From positions 1-39,178 of the forward strand of contig NZ_JAQMSD010000132.1 of NCBI RefSeq assembly GCF_028330525.1: DNA of 39,178 nt, in the 5' to 3' direction. Source of the DNA: Spirulina sp. CS-785/01 (lineage in GTDB: Bacteria; Cyanobacteriota; Cyanobacteriia; Cyanobacteriales; Spirulinaceae). The translations under genes and the position numbers were made by a program. The notes beneath the pieces are model-generated. The model saw nothing but the letters and a program-made list of their open reading frames with translations, had not been told where the DNA came from and ran no database searches. Shown piece by piece: positions 7,239 to 16,916 of the stretch (its first letter is position 1; each line of letters opens with the position of its first letter).

Positions 7239-8651
7239 TTACTGATAACTGTTAACTGTAGCAATGCGTCCATGAGACTCCTGAGACAGCAACAACCCCA
7301 ACCCCGGAGTTAACTCCACTGCTTTCCCCAGGGGAATATCCTCCCCCTCCAACGTCCTCAGAGACGAGAGAGACTGATTCACCAGTAGCCAACGCCCCTC
7401 ATGAAAAGTACAGTATGCTAAGGGGGTTCGATTTGCAGTTTCACTAGGAGACTGATGATCGAAAATATGCCAAGGATAGAGAGAACACCGATCATAGAGA
7501 ATAATATCTCGATCCTTGAACCATTGGCCGGGACGACGTTGCGACCTTAACGTTAAACGGGGAATAAACCCCTCTTGACGATAGTTGCAAAAGGGACAAA
7601 CTGGAGATGCAGGGTTAAAAATTAACCAACCACTGGGACAAGCGGAATTTTGACAAGGATAGAGTAAGTCCCATGTTTGCGTGAGTCCTTTCTCCCATTC
7701 TAAAGCAGACGCGCGATCGCAAGGTGAATGTAACCCCCCAATAAAGGCCCGTTCAAACAAACGCTGCAAATAGGGTCCTAATGCAGTATAAGGGAGAGTT
7801 AACGACTCAGGACGATTTGACCGATCTTCAGGATGTTCAATAAACAACGCATGACTCCCCAAACTTAACCGATCATCCTCCTCCGCAGATACCGTAGAAT
7901 GAACCTTGGGCCCCTCTAAGGGATGTCTCCCCAAAAGATACTGATAAATTAAAACCGCTAATGCGTGTAAATCCGTCCTTGTCGAAGCGTGGTGACGGTT
8001 CGGGTCATCTACCGCTAATTCTACCGTCGCCAACACCTCCGGCGCAATATAACCCCGTGTTCCAATCACATCCGGGGGAAACAGTCCAGGGACCACCAGA
8101 GAGTCAATATCAATAATGACACAGCATCCCACCGTAGGATCAATTAACACATTTTTATTGGATAAATCCGAATGGGCCAACCCTGCTTGATGAAGTCTGC
8201 GAACGGCCCGCGCTAACAGGACACAAATTCTGAGATAATTTAACCAACCTCCCCGTTCTCTCTCCGGTAGCATCCCCCGCAACTTCTCCAGGACAAACCA
8301 GGTACTTTCCTTCTCTTTCCCCTGACAAAACCCCTCTTGAAAAAAATAGTGATGGGGATAAACCGGAGTCATTACCCCCAACTGGGGAGAGGTGATAATT
8401 CCTGTTGGCCAACAAAACAAATTTTGCCAATAGTCTCCCCTGTCTGGGTCGAGGGTGGGGTTATATTTCTTGAGGATAGCATCGAGTCGGGCCAATCGGT
8501 TTTGATCTTGGGCTAAGTCGGGGTTTTTATAAAAACAAAGGACAGATTTTTGATCGGTGGTTAAATAAACTTCTTTCATTGCCCCTTCGCCAATTTTATC
8601 AGGGCAATATTCGATTTGTCTGCCGTCGGAGAGGGTTGCAAGATTTTTCAT
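7239..8651 (-). CDS. TerY-P triad-type protein kinase with C-terminal zinc ribbon
   Basis: The N-terminal ~290 residues are a divergent protein kinase. They include a glycine loop 'IGEGAMKEVY' (19-28), catalytic loop 'HSDLSNKNVL' and 'IIDIDS' in place of the DFG segment, then 'GTRGYIAPEV'. A Cys4 zinc ribbon follows (CQNSAC ... CPFC). The last ~100 residues form a beta-rich, FHA-like region ending near 'GLGLLLSQESHGRIATV'. This layout matches the kinase of TerY-P triads (TerY vWA protein, PP2C phosphatase, kinase with zinc ribbon), linked by comparative genomics to tellurite-resistance-type stress signalling. The start is the second of two adjacent ATGs (8654, 8651); no good Shine-Dalgarno is seen. 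The PP2C gene lies immediately upstream. The 5' end is copied in a tandem duplication. Confidence 0.8.
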   Translation of the reverse strand: MKNLATLSDGRQIEYCPDKIGEGAMKEVYLTTDQKSVLCFYKNPDLAQDQNRLARLDAILKKYNPTLDPDRGDYWQNLFCWPTGIITSPQLGVMTPVYPHHYFFQEGFCQGKEKESTWFVLEKLRGMLPERERGGWLNYLRICVLLARAVRRLHQAGLAHSDLSNKNVLIDPTVGCCVIIDIDSLVVPGLFPPDVIGTRGYIAPEVLATVELAVDDPNRHHASTRTDLHALAVLIYQYLLGRHPLEGPKVHSTVSAEEDDRLSLGSHALFIEHPEDRSNRPESLTLPYTALGPYLQRLFERAFIGGLHSPCDRASALEWEKGLTQTWDLLYPCQNSACPSGWLIFNPASPVCPFCNYRQEGFIPRLTLRSQRRPGQWFKDRDIILYDRCSLYPWHIFDHQSPSETANRTPLAYCTFHEGRWLLVNQSLSSLRTLEGEDIPLGKAVELTPGLGLLLSQESHGRIATVNSYQ

Positions 8652-8878
8652 CATTTTTTGGGGGAATAAACCACAAAGACACAAAGGACACTAAGGAAAG
8701 ATAAGGGATGAGGGTTAACGGTGTAAGATGACTACGGTTCCGTCGTCCAACGTCGGAAAGGGTTGCAAGATTTTTCATCATTTTTTGGGGGAATAAACCA
8801 CAAAGACACAAAGGACACTAAGGAAAGATAAGGGATGAGGGTTAACGGTGTAAGATGACTACGGTTCGGTCGTCGAAT
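8625..8878. repeat. Tandem duplication, two 127-bp copies spanning kinase 5' end and PP2C 3' end
   Basis: Copies start at 8625 and 8752 and differ at only a few bases. Each carries the kinase start (ATGATGAAAAATCTT on the minus strand), a dispersed ACCACAAAGACAC repeat, and the codons for the PP2C C-terminus ending in TVVILHR. The duplication leaves a spare truncated kinase start and a spare PP2C tail between the two intact genes. Confidence 0.9.
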
Positions 8879-10122
8879 GACCCTTTTTTGGTGTAATTGT
8901 CTAACCAGAGTTTTAATTTTTCTGGGGGTGGGGTGGGGTTGTTTTTGTCGAGTTTTCTTGCTACTGTGAGGAGTTGGGGGGTGGCGATTAAGTCTGGGAG
9001 AGAAAAGCCTAATGTTCGGGCAAGTTTACGACTGGAATAGATGGAGATTGGCTGAGGGGAATTTTCTGGAGAGGTGAGGGGGTGAACTAGGGAGGTAAAG
9101 TGATGTTTTTGTTGTTCGAGTTGGTCTAAATATCCCCAAAAACGGTTATCGGAGTCTAGGGATAATTCGATGATTCCATTGAGTAGTAAGTCTCCGTATA
9201 ATGTCTTTGCTTGTTTTTCGATGGGAAAGTAATCATCGGCCACTCCATCTGTCATTACGAATAATGCTTTCAGGGGACGAAAAAAGGGAAATGTTTTCCG
9301 CATTAATACATCTCGTTCTAATTTCCCCTCGGTGACTAGAAACTCCGTCTCACCGGAAAAACTGCCACTATCAGGACAACTTAATGGTTGAATATTGCCT
9401 TCGTTATCCAAAGCAACGGTTATCCCATCTCCGACTTGACAAGTGAACAGTAAACTATACTCGGTGTTTTTATAATTTACTGTCGTTTGTACGACTAAAA
9501 TTAAGGTGGCTGCTAAATCGTTTAACTCAATATAACGGTGTCCCAAACTGATGTAATATTTAGTATAGGGATGGCGTTGTTGGACTGCTTTATCTACTGC
9601 ATTATAAGCAACTCTCATTGCTTCGTGTAATGCACATTGAACTGCCTCCAAATCCTCCGCTAAAAACGCCCCTGTGTCTTCTTGACGTTGAAAGGTATCC
9701 ACAGACCAAAGTTCTCGTTTTTGCAGTTTTAAGCCCTTTAAACGGTCTTCTAGGTAGCCCACAGACGCTTCACAAGACACCCTTGCACCTACACGAGAAA
9801 ACGGTCTAGAACCTGCCCCATCTGCTACGGCAATAATGGTCCAATCTCCACTGGTGGAACAGGTAAACCAATCATCACAGTTTGTTCCTTCGTGTTTGTG
9901 TTTTTTCCCCCGCACTCTGGCCCCTAAAAGGGTATAATGATGGGGGGTTTTTAGGGTTTGACAGAAGGATTCGGAATGGGGATCAGGTTCATGGGGTGGA
10001 ATGGGGTTATATTGCCATTTTACGGTGTTTTGGGGGGAGAGTTCATCGGCCATGACTTTGATCAGTCTCTGACTGGGAAACCACGGACGACGATGGGAGA
10101 GAGGGGGGGAGTAGTTCGGCAT
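8842..10122 (-). CDS. PP2C-type protein phosphatase (TerY-P triad)
   Basis: This is a PPM/PP2C metal-dependent Ser/Thr phosphatase. Recognised motifs in order are 'GTNCDDWF' (motif 1 region), 'IIAVADGAGS' with the metal-binding Asp, 'CQVGDGITVAL', 'LFVMTDGVADDYFP' and the terminal 'SFDDRTVVIL'. These are the conserved acidic positions that coordinate Mn/Mg. The N-terminal ~55 residues are extra, and an alternative start at M24 (10053) would trim them. The gene precedes the zinc-ribbon kinase on the same strand, so phosphatase and kinase probably act on shared targets with TerY, encoded about 10 kb away. A 15-bp direct-repeat motif lies 68 bp upstream of the chosen ATG. Family call is firm; start is less certain. 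Confidence 0.85.
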   Translation of the reverse strand: MPNYSPPLSHRRPWFPSQRLIKVMADELSPQNTVKWQYNPIPPHEPDPHSESFCQTLKTPHHYTLLGARVRGKKHKHEGTNCDDWFTCSTSGDWTIIAVADGAGSRPFSRVGARVSCEASVGYLEDRLKGLKLQKRELWSVDTFQRQEDTGAFLAEDLEAVQCALHEAMRVAYNAVDKAVQQRHPYTKYYISLGHRYIELNDLAATLILVVQTTVNYKNTEYSLLFTCQVGDGITVALDNEGNIQPLSCPDSGSFSGETEFLVTEGKLERDVLMRKTFPFFRPLKALFVMTDGVADDYFPIEKQAKTLYGDLLLNGIIELSLDSDNRFWGYLDQLEQQKHHFTSLVHPLTSPENSPQPISIYSSRKLARTLGFSLPDLIATPQLLTVARKLDKNNPTPPPEKLKLWLDNYTKKGSFDDRTVVILHR

Positions 10123-10189
10123 TTTTGCAACAATTCAGACTCTATGATTATTGTTGCAAAGGGTGTCGAGAAAGACGAGGGAGAAAAAA

Positions 10190-10204
10190 GCAGGTTAAAG
10201 CAGG
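10190..10204 (-). promoter_or_regulatory. 15-bp direct-repeat motif upstream of PP2C gene
   Basis: GCAGGTTAAAGCAGG on the plus strand (CCTGCTTTAACCTGC as read by the gene), two CCTGC half-sites on a 10-bp period. It starts 68 bp upstream of the PP2C ATG. Matching copies occur at 16170, 20894 and 23444. Confidence 0.45.
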
Positions 10205-10242
10205 TTTTTTGATAGTTTTTGGTTAAAAAGGGAATAGTTGAT

Positions 10243-10324
10243 TGTAGGTTGGGTGAAGCAAAGCGTAACCCAACACCCCCAAGGAGAAAGATGTTGGGTT
10301 TCACTCCGTTACACCCAACCTACA
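10243..10324. repeat. Intergenic inverted repeat (REP/MITE-like)
   Basis: TGTAGGTTGGGTG at 10243-10255 is perfectly complementary to CACCCAACCTACA at 10312-10324. Inside, ACCCAACA and TGTTGGGT also pair. The GTAGGTTGGGT type is a recurrent cyanobacterial intergenic palindrome. It lies just past the stop of the giant histidine kinase and could also work as a terminator or barrier. Confidence 0.75.
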
Positions 10325-10350
10325 CAAAATTTAAAATCATCATCCATTCA

Positions 10351-13300
10351 TTAATACTGCTTTTGCGGAATTTGAATTGTAAAGGTTGTTCCTTCACCTA
10401 AAATAGAGGTACAAGATAATGTCCCGGAATGCTTATCTGTGACAATTTGATAACTAATTGAAAGCCCTAATCCTGTTCCTTTTCCGATGGGTTTGGTGGT
10501 GTAGAAGGGATCAAAAATGCGCTGGACTTTTTCGGGAGGAATGCCAACTCCATTATCAGCGATTTTAATGTAAACTTGGTTGTTGAGAATTTCGGTTTTA
10601 ATGGTGATTTGGTTGGGATGTTCTACTAAGTCTTGAAAGGGGATATTTTTGCTTTTTTCATCTAAGGTATCAATGGCATTACTAATGAGGTTCATAAATA
10701 CCTGATTGAGTTGTCCTGCATAACAGTCCACTAAGGGTAAATCCCCGTAGTCTTTAATAATTTCAATTTCGGGATGATCGGATTTTGCTTTGAGACGATT
10801 ATGCAAAATCATTAAGGTGCTGTCAATGTTTTCATGAATGTCAATGGCTTTCATTTCTGCTTCATCGAGACGGGAGAAGGTGCGTAAAGATTTCACAATT
10901 TCCTTAATTCTATCTGCCCCAAATTTCATGGAATCTAGCATTTTGGGTAAGTCTTTTTGGAGAAAGTCGAGTTCAATGTCTTCTATTTCTTCTTCAATTT
11001 CTGGAGTTGGTTCGGGATAGGTGTCTTGATAAAGTGCTAATAAACTAAGGATGTCTTGAATATAAGTTTTAGCGTGGGTAATGTTGCCAAAGATAAAGTT
11101 GACGGGGTTATTAATTTCATGGGCTACTCCGGCGACTAATTGACCCAAACTAGACATTTTTTCCGATTGAATGAGTTGGGTTTGGGTTTGTTGTAGTTCT
11201 TGATAGGCTTTTTCTAGTTCTTTGGTTTTACTGCGGGTTTGTTCGTATAATTCCGCTTGGTTAATGGCTAAGACTAATTGAGTGGAGACGGCTTCCATTA
11301 ATTCTACATCATTGGCTTGCCAAGGATGTACGGTGTCTTGATAGGCCATGACCCAAACTCCGGTGTTTCCGGATTGTGTTTTCACGGGTAATGCTAATAA
11401 GGAAGTATAGTTCATTCCTTGGAAAAATTCCCGGATAATCGGATCGGGAAATGTTTGCACTTCGTCAATTTGTAAGGTTTCTCCGTGGAGGAGGATATCA
11501 TTTAAGGGGGATAATGCTTGGGCTGGATATTGCCCAATTACGCTGGGTAAGTCCGGATGTTTTGCTTCTTCGACGATCTCCCAATAGGAGTTTTCCCCTT
11601 GGTCAATATACCAGATAAAATAAGCATAGGTGGGGTTCATGGTGGTATAAATTTCTGTCACCGCAGTTTTGATGATGGTGTGGACATGGAGGGAATTGCG
11701 AATTTGGTTAATGATGCGATTGAGGAGTTCTTCCCGTTGGGCGTTTTGTTGGGCAATTTCGGCAGCGTGTTGGGTTTGTTGGTATAATTCAGCTTGGTTT
11801 AAGGCGATCGCCAGTTGACTGGCCACGGTATCCAATAATTCCACTTCCTCATCCAACCAAGGCCGTTCCCCGGTACAATGGCAAATACTCCACAAACCAA
11901 TTTGACCCCCTTGGGTATGGATGGGGAAGACTAAACAGGAAGTGTAGCCCATTTCTTGGAGAAATTGCTTTAATTGGGGATCGTCGTTAAAGGTGGACAC
12001 GGAATCAATACGGACTCGTTCCCCTTGTAAGACTTTCTCTGTAAACCCTCCTAACACTTCACGGGGATATTTTCCCACTAAACTGGGGAGTTCAGGGTTG
12101 TTGGCCTCTTTGATGACATCCCAGTAAGGGGGGTCTTGGTCTTGACGATACCAAATAAAATAACTGCGATCTATTTCTAATAATCTTTGGGTTTCTTGAA
12201 CTGCGGTTTCTAAAATGGTGTCGGAGTCGAGAGAAGTGCGAATTTGACTGGCCAAACGGTTCATTAAGGTTTCCCGTTGGGCCTGGGCTTTGGTTTCGGA
12301 AATATCCCGGATGACGGTAGAATAATAGACGATTTCCCCTTGGTCGTTGTAGTGAGCTACTACGGTTTGTGAGACGGGGATAGGGTCGCCTTGGGGGGGA
12401 GTGATGCGGTTTTCTCCTTGCCAAACGCCGTGGGTCTGGACGTGGGGGAGAATGGTGTTTAAGACGCGATCGCTTTCTTCTGGGGTGTGGAAGTCTTGGA
12501 TGTACGTTTGTTGCACTTCCTGTTCTGAGGTGATGCCGAATAATTGACGCAGACTTCGGTTCATGTAAATTTGTTGGCCGTCTAGGTTACTGGAGGCGAC
12601 AAAATCTGGGGTGGCTTCTAAAATGTCAATTAAGCGGTTTTTCTCGTTTTCGATTTTTTTCCGTTCGGTGATGTTTTCGGTAAAGATAATAATTCCCCCT
12701 ACTTCTCCGCTTGTTTCATACCACGGATAAATGGCCCAGCGTACCCATTCTATGGACCCGTCGAGTCGGGGAAAGGGGTCTGCTTCGCAGGTTTGGCTAT
12801 TTCCGGCTAAACAATGTTGATGGATTTGTTTCCAGCGATCGCTGATTTCTGGGAAAACCTCGTAGAGAGACCGACCCATAATTTCTTCTCGTTTTAGTCC
12901 ATAGTCGTCTAACAATTTTTGGGAGATGACCAGATAGCGCATTTCTTGGTCAAACATGGCCACGGCCACGGGGGTATCTTGGACAAAGAGACGGAGACGT
13001 TCTTCACTCTCTTGTAAAGCGAGTTCTGCTTGTTTCCGGTCGGTGATATTGTTGGATGTTCCCACAATGCGATACACCTGTCCGGTTTCGTCATGGAGGG
13101 GGGTTAAGGTGGCTAACCAGCAAGTTTCCTGACCTTGTAGGGGGAGATAGCGTTCTTCGTAAACGGGGACCCCTTGTTGGACGCAATATTGAAATTGCGA
13201 TCGCATACCTTGGCCTTGGTCTTCCCCAAAAATCGCCTCTGGGGGTTTCCCTTGAACTTCCTCTAAGGTGACTCCCATCATATTCAATGCGAGGGTATTA

Positions 13301-14559
13301 AAACTTTGAAAGTAAAAGTCCCCGTCGGGAGTCACCTCAATGACAAAAATGGCTTGTTCAATGCCATCATAGATACTGCGGAGAAATTGTTCTTGTTCCC
13401 GTAATTTCGCTTCTGTGGCTTTAATATCGGAGATATCCCGAATAATCGTAGAGAGATGGGTTACGTCTCCCCCGTTCCGTTGATGAACGAGAATTGCTTG
13501 GGAAATGGGAATTCGTTCACCGTTGAGGGTTTGTAGTTCACTTTCTCCCACCCAAAACCCATGCTGTATCGCGTGGGGAATGGCCACTTCTGTCAAATGT
13601 TGAGCAATGTCTGGGGGATGAAATTGGCTGATTTTATATTGGGTGATATCTTCGTCTAACCCCAATCCTAAGAAGTTACGACCATTGGTATTGAGATAAT
13701 AGGCCGTTCCGTCGGGGGTTGTCGATCCGATAAAGTCGGGGGTGGTTTCGAGGATGTCTAACAGTCGGTTTTTCTCTGCTTCTGCTTCTTTTTGTCCAGT
13801 GATATCTCTTGCGATCGCATATATTAATCCTTCTTCGACAAAGGGGGCCACGGTCCAAGCAAACCATTTATAACTCCCATCTTTACAACGATAACGGTTT
13901 TCAAACCATTGGGTCGCTTGGCCTTCACCCACTTTTTTGGCCTCGGCCTGAGTGCGTTCTTGATCATCGGGATGAATGAACTCTATAAAGGGGGTTGAGA
14001 GGAGTTCCTCTTGAGTATAGCCTAATGTAGTTTCCCAAGCGGGATTGAGCCGTTGAAAATAGCCATCAAAACCGATAATACAGAGGGGATCGAGGGGAAC
14101 GGTAAAAAAGCGATCCTCTTGGGGGTTTGGGTCTGAGAGGGGGGTGAGGATACTATCGAGACTGAGGGGGGTTCCCTGTTCGTCTGTGGTTAACCAAAAG
14201 CGATCGCGGATTTTACGAACTTGGCCCTCCGGCCATTGAATCGAGTATTCTATCTCTTGAGTATCAGTCTTGGCCGCTAACCACCGCTTGCGGACTCGTT
14301 CTCGGTCTTGGGGGATAATACTCTCTAAGGGGAAGTTTAAGGAATTATTCTCTTGGTCTAAAGATTGACCATATAAACTCGCGGTTGTGGGATTGAGATA
14401 GAGTAATTCGAGGGTTTGGGGGTGCAGCGATCGCACCCCTTCTTTAAGTTCTGTAAAAAAACGGTTGATCCACTTTTGAGATTGTGTTAAACACTGGGGA
14501 GAAAAGCCTTGGGAAGCAAAACGTTGAGAAAAAAAGGGTTCAGGAGAAGTTTGAAACAT
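10351..14559 (-). CDS. Multi-PAS/GAF sensor histidine kinase
   Basis: This 1402-aa protein has no membrane segments and no receiver. I see a weak N-terminal PAS (~35-135) and five PAS/PAC units (~150-255, 262-382, 388-510, 518-635, 642-757), each ending in an 'RDIT/RDIS/NITDR/NITER' signature. Two GAF domains (~775-925 and 945-1105) resemble each other closely. A coiled coil leads to the H-box 'LVAGVAHEINNP' with phospho-accepting His1147. The catalytic domain has Asn1294, 'DNGVGIP' (1335-1341) and 'GTGLGLS' (1361-1367). It is a cytoplasmic sensor able to integrate several ligands, and its response regulator is not adjacent. It follows the Ser/Thr kinase gene by 79 bp. Its kinase core is paralogous to that of the histidine kinase at 25072-26559. 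Confidence 0.9.
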   Translation of the reverse strand: MFQTSPEPFFSQRFASQGFSPQCLTQSQKWINRFFTELKEGVRSLHPQTLELLYLNPTTASLYGQSLDQENNSLNFPLESIIPQDRERVRKRWLAAKTDTQEIEYSIQWPEGQVRKIRDRFWLTTDEQGTPLSLDSILTPLSDPNPQEDRFFTVPLDPLCIIGFDGYFQRLNPAWETTLGYTQEELLSTPFIEFIHPDDQERTQAEAKKVGEGQATQWFENRYRCKDGSYKWFAWTVAPFVEEGLIYAIARDITGQKEAEAEKNRLLDILETTPDFIGSTTPDGTAYYLNTNGRNFLGLGLDEDITQYKISQFHPPDIAQHLTEVAIPHAIQHGFWVGESELQTLNGERIPISQAILVHQRNGGDVTHLSTIIRDISDIKATEAKLREQEQFLRSIYDGIEQAIFVIEVTPDGDFYFQSFNTLALNMMGVTLEEVQGKPPEAIFGEDQGQGMRSQFQYCVQQGVPVYEERYLPLQGQETCWLATLTPLHDETGQVYRIVGTSNNITDRKQAELALQESEERLRLFVQDTPVAVAMFDQEMRYLVISQKLLDDYGLKREEIMGRSLYEVFPEISDRWKQIHQHCLAGNSQTCEADPFPRLDGSIEWVRWAIYPWYETSGEVGGIIIFTENITERKKIENEKNRLIDILEATPDFVASSNLDGQQIYMNRSLRQLFGITSEQEVQQTYIQDFHTPEESDRVLNTILPHVQTHGVWQGENRITPPQGDPIPVSQTVVAHYNDQGEIVYYSTVIRDISETKAQAQRETLMNRLASQIRTSLDSDTILETAVQETQRLLEIDRSYFIWYRQDQDPPYWDVIKEANNPELPSLVGKYPREVLGGFTEKVLQGERVRIDSVSTFNDDPQLKQFLQEMGYTSCLVFPIHTQGGQIGLWSICHCTGERPWLDEEVELLDTVASQLAIALNQAELYQQTQHAAEIAQQNAQREELLNRIINQIRNSLHVHTIIKTAVTEIYTTMNPTYAYFIWYIDQGENSYWEIVEEAKHPDLPSVIGQYPAQALSPLNDILLHGETLQIDEVQTFPDPIIREFFQGMNYTSLLALPVKTQSGNTGVWVMAYQDTVHPWQANDVELMEAVSTQLVLAINQAELYEQTRSKTKELEKAYQELQQTQTQLIQSEKMSSLGQLVAGVAHEINNPVNFIFGNITHAKTYIQDILSLLALYQDTYPEPTPEIEEEIEDIELDFLQKDLPKMLDSMKFGADRIKEIVKSLRTFSRLDEAEMKAIDIHENIDSTLMILHNRLKAKSDHPEIEIIKDYGDLPLVDCYAGQLNQVFMNLISNAIDTLDEKSKNIPFQDLVEHPNQITIKTEILNNQVYIKIADNGVGIPPEKVQRIFDPFYTTKPIGKGTGLGLSISYQIVTDKHSGTLSCTSILGEGTTFTIQIPQKQY

Positions 14560-14638
14560 AATAATAGTCAGGGGAAAGACAATCAGAGCATTGCACCATT
14601 AGACTTATTATAGTGGGAACATTCCACAAGCTGTATAT

Positions 14639-16102
14639 TTAGGATTCGCCCTGTATATCTTGGACAAACTTAGTCATTTCCTCCTTTAACCAATTCGCTT
14701 CTGTTGAACTTAACGAAGGACAGCCAATTTTATGGGATCGTTTTTTCCCCTCCCAGATATACAAATACGGAGTCTTTTCATATTTATTCATAGGAATCTT
14801 TTTAATCTCAATTTCCGAGATATTTTTTGTCTTTCCTGAATAATTGCGATCGGACGAAAAAAGAAAAGAGGATTTAATCTTATAAAACTCCGGATAAACC
14901 TCCAACTCACAAGACGCATAAAGTCTCCCCATGAAAAAAAACATCACGATTAAAAACCAAGCCAGACCAATAGCAAGATCAACTTGTAAAAATATCAGCA
15001 ATATAAGCAGCACAACAAGAATACTTTGATAAACAGGGAGCAAGTTAATATTCAAAGGATAAGCCGCAAAAATAATCCATTCCAGAAACCCTCGTAACTG
15101 AGCAGGCAATTCCGTCCAAGACGAACTCTGACCCACATTAATCTGATATTGCCATCGTTCTATGGTCGCCGGACATTTAATATAAAGAGAATTTTGAGTT
15201 CTTTGGCAAATAATAGCACTCCCATCCGATTCACGAAGACTGCCCCCCCTCGGCTGAGACTTCTTTAATGTAGAAACAACAGGCGGTTTCTTCTCCAGCG
15301 TTTGTAATGCTTCCATCGCCGACAAACAACGGTCTTCTAACGCAGGTTCAACCAACCTTTCTAACCAATCTGCAAACGGTTCAGACACCTTAACCACCTT
15401 TCGCACATCAAACCGCATCCGTCTTTGGGGTAACTCTGCGGGAGACTTATGGGTGAGTAAATACAGCAGCGTACACCCCAAACTATACAAGTCCGACGCA
15501 GGAACAACCTGGCCGCGATATTGTTCCGGCGGCATATACCCAAACGTCCCCACAAAGGTACTCCCCAGACTCAGCGTATTGCGATACACCGCTTGCACTG
15601 CCCCAAAATCCACCAAATAAACCTTATTATCCTGATGTTGGACAATAATATTCTGGGGTTTAATATCCCGATGAATCACCGGAGGATGGAGACTGTGGAG
15701 ATAGTGGAGAACCTCCAGCAGTTGTTTCGCCACAAACTTCACCTGTTCCTCATTCAGAGACCACCCTCTAGGGACCAACTCCGCCAGTGACTCCCCCTCC
15801 ACCAACTCCTGAACCAAATAAAACACCCGGTCCGTCTCCGTATCCAAGTGAAAATAGTCCAGATAGTCCGGGATAAGGGGATGGTTGAGGGTTGCCAACA
15901 CCCGCGCTTCCCGTTCAAACAAATCTAAAATTTTCCATTCCTTGGTCTGACGCAGAGAAACCGCTTTCATAGCCACTCGTTGCTGGTTCGTCGTATCCAC
16001 CGCAGCATACGTCACCCCCATCCCTCCTTGTCCCAACTGAGTGACAATTTGATAACGGTTAGCAATAATATCCCCTTGGTGGTGTAGGTGTAGCGTGTTC
16101 AT
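14639..16102 (-). CDS. Ser/Thr protein kinase with C-terminal membrane anchor
   Basis: This Hanks-type kinase (~17-275) has the glycine loop 'LGQGGMGVTY', an 'AMK' lysine (46), 'HRDIKPQN', 'DFGAV' and 'GTFGYMPPEQ', all intact and so predicted active. After a linker come two close hydrophobic spans (~350-395, around 'LPVYQSILVVLLILLIF' and 'LAIGLAWFLIVMFFF') that anchor it in the membrane. A C-terminal beta-rich domain of ~90 residues ends 'ANWLKEEMTKFVQDI'. The second Ser/Thr kinase (23688-25082) shares this unusual tail, so they are paralogues. It is probably co-transcribed with the downstream histidine kinase, a pairing common in cyanobacteria. A direct-repeat motif lies 68 bp upstream of its ATG, the same distance as for the PP2C gene. 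Confidence 0.9.
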   Translation of the reverse strand: MNTLHLHHQGDIIANRYQIVTQLGQGGMGVTYAAVDTTNQQRVAMKAVSLRQTKEWKILDLFEREARVLATLNHPLIPDYLDYFHLDTETDRVFYLVQELVEGESLAELVPRGWSLNEEQVKFVAKQLLEVLHYLHSLHPPVIHRDIKPQNIIVQHQDNKVYLVDFGAVQAVYRNTLSLGSTFVGTFGYMPPEQYRGQVVPASDLYSLGCTLLYLLTHKSPAELPQRRMRFDVRKVVKVSEPFADWLERLVEPALEDRCLSAMEALQTLEKKPPVVSTLKKSQPRGGSLRESDGSAIICQRTQNSLYIKCPATIERWQYQINVGQSSSWTELPAQLRGFLEWIIFAAYPLNINLLPVYQSILVVLLILLIFLQVDLAIGLAWFLIVMFFFMGRLYASCELEVYPEFYKIKSSFLFSSDRNYSGKTKNISEIEIKKIPMNKYEKTPYLYIWEGKKRSHKIGCPSLSSTEANWLKEEMTKFVQDIQGES

Positions 16103-16169
16103 CCCTATCCCTTGAATCAGTCTAATCCTATTTTGGCTGAGGGATGAGAAAGATGCCAGTTAAGTTTCA

Positions 16170-16184
16170 GCAGGTTAAGGCAGG
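16170..16184 (-). promoter_or_regulatory. 15-bp direct-repeat motif upstream of Ser/Thr kinase gene
   Basis: GCAGGTTAAGGCAGG on the plus strand, starting 68 bp upstream of the kinase ATG. It sits in the divergent region shared with the plus-strand QueC-like operon, so it could affect either. It differs from the 10190 copy at one base; the flanks are unrelated. Confidence 0.45.
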
Positions 16185-16298
16185 AATCACCATGTCACAC
16201 ATCCTGACATTTTTTTGTTATACTTTAGCTTAAAGACTGACATTGTTAAACAGGAGGATGTTTCTGATGATCGAGTACAACTTAAAGGAGCAGTAACT

Positions 16299-16916
16299 AT
16301 GGCTGATGGGGATATTATTCCTGGACAACCCACTGGATACTACCGGACTCTCTACGAAAGACTGTGTGAGGGTAAAGCTGAACTACCAAAATTCACGTGG
16401 GATGTGATGGGTGCGTTGCGAGAGGATATCAAGCGCAAAGGAGATCAACTGATTGACTTGGCAAAGCGTATGGGTATATATCTAATGCACGCCATTGAAA
16501 ATGGAGAGACAAATTATGCGACTCTTAGACGGGAATTAGAACACATTAAAAATAGATGCCAGTGGGGAGCAGATTCTGATAAAGAACTGGTTTTTCGTGC
16601 AGGGAAAAGCATCATACATTCATTTCGCTACGGAGAATTAGAAGAAATCAAGAGTATCCCAGAACTTATTATAGGTCAGTACATGGAAGAAGTTTATAAA
16701 TCTAATTTTGAGTCACGTATTAATCCAAATGTTAAGCATTATGCTGATGCTGATGTATGTTTTTTAAATGAGTATATTCAAAGTATACGTTCAGATATTA
16801 TCAAGGTCGCTAGAGGATGGTCAAAAAAATTAAATCAAGGGAAAAGTGTAAATCAGATTAAGCGGCCACGTCGTAATAATATTAAAACAATTGATATGGG
16901 AGAAAATTTATTATGA
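16299..16916 (+). CDS. Unknown helical protein, first gene of the QueC-like operon
   Basis: I choose the ATG at 16299 (205 aa) because AAAGGAG ends 8 bases before it; an in-frame TTG further upstream lacks such support. The protein starts MADGDIIPGQPTGYYRTLYE and is predicted mostly helical, with many charged residues and no membrane segment. The C-terminus is basic ('IKRPRRNNIK'), suggesting nucleic-acid binding. I recognise no family. The stop overlaps the next ATG by four bases (ATGA), implying translational coupling with the QueC-like enzyme and hence a functional pair. In Qat systems QatB occupies the equivalent place before QatC, but I see no sequence match that would allow that name. 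The gene is AT-rich and lacks HIP1 sites, unlike its surroundings. Confidence 0.7.
   Translation: MADGDIIPGQPTGYYRTLYERLCEGKAELPKFTWDVMGALREDIKRKGDQLIDLAKRMGIYLMHAIENGETNYATLRRELEHIKNRCQWGADSDKELVFRAGKSIIHSFRYGELEEIKSIPELIIGQYMEEVYKSNFESRINPNVKHYADADVCFLNEYIQSIRSDIIKVARGWSKKLNQGKSVNQIKRPRRNNIKTIDMGENLL

Noticed and set aside
12092-12424. 110-codon Arg/Pro-rich frame within the giant histidine kinase
   Set aside because: Out-of-frame shadow of PAS/GAF coding sequence with a composition typical of frameshifted reading.
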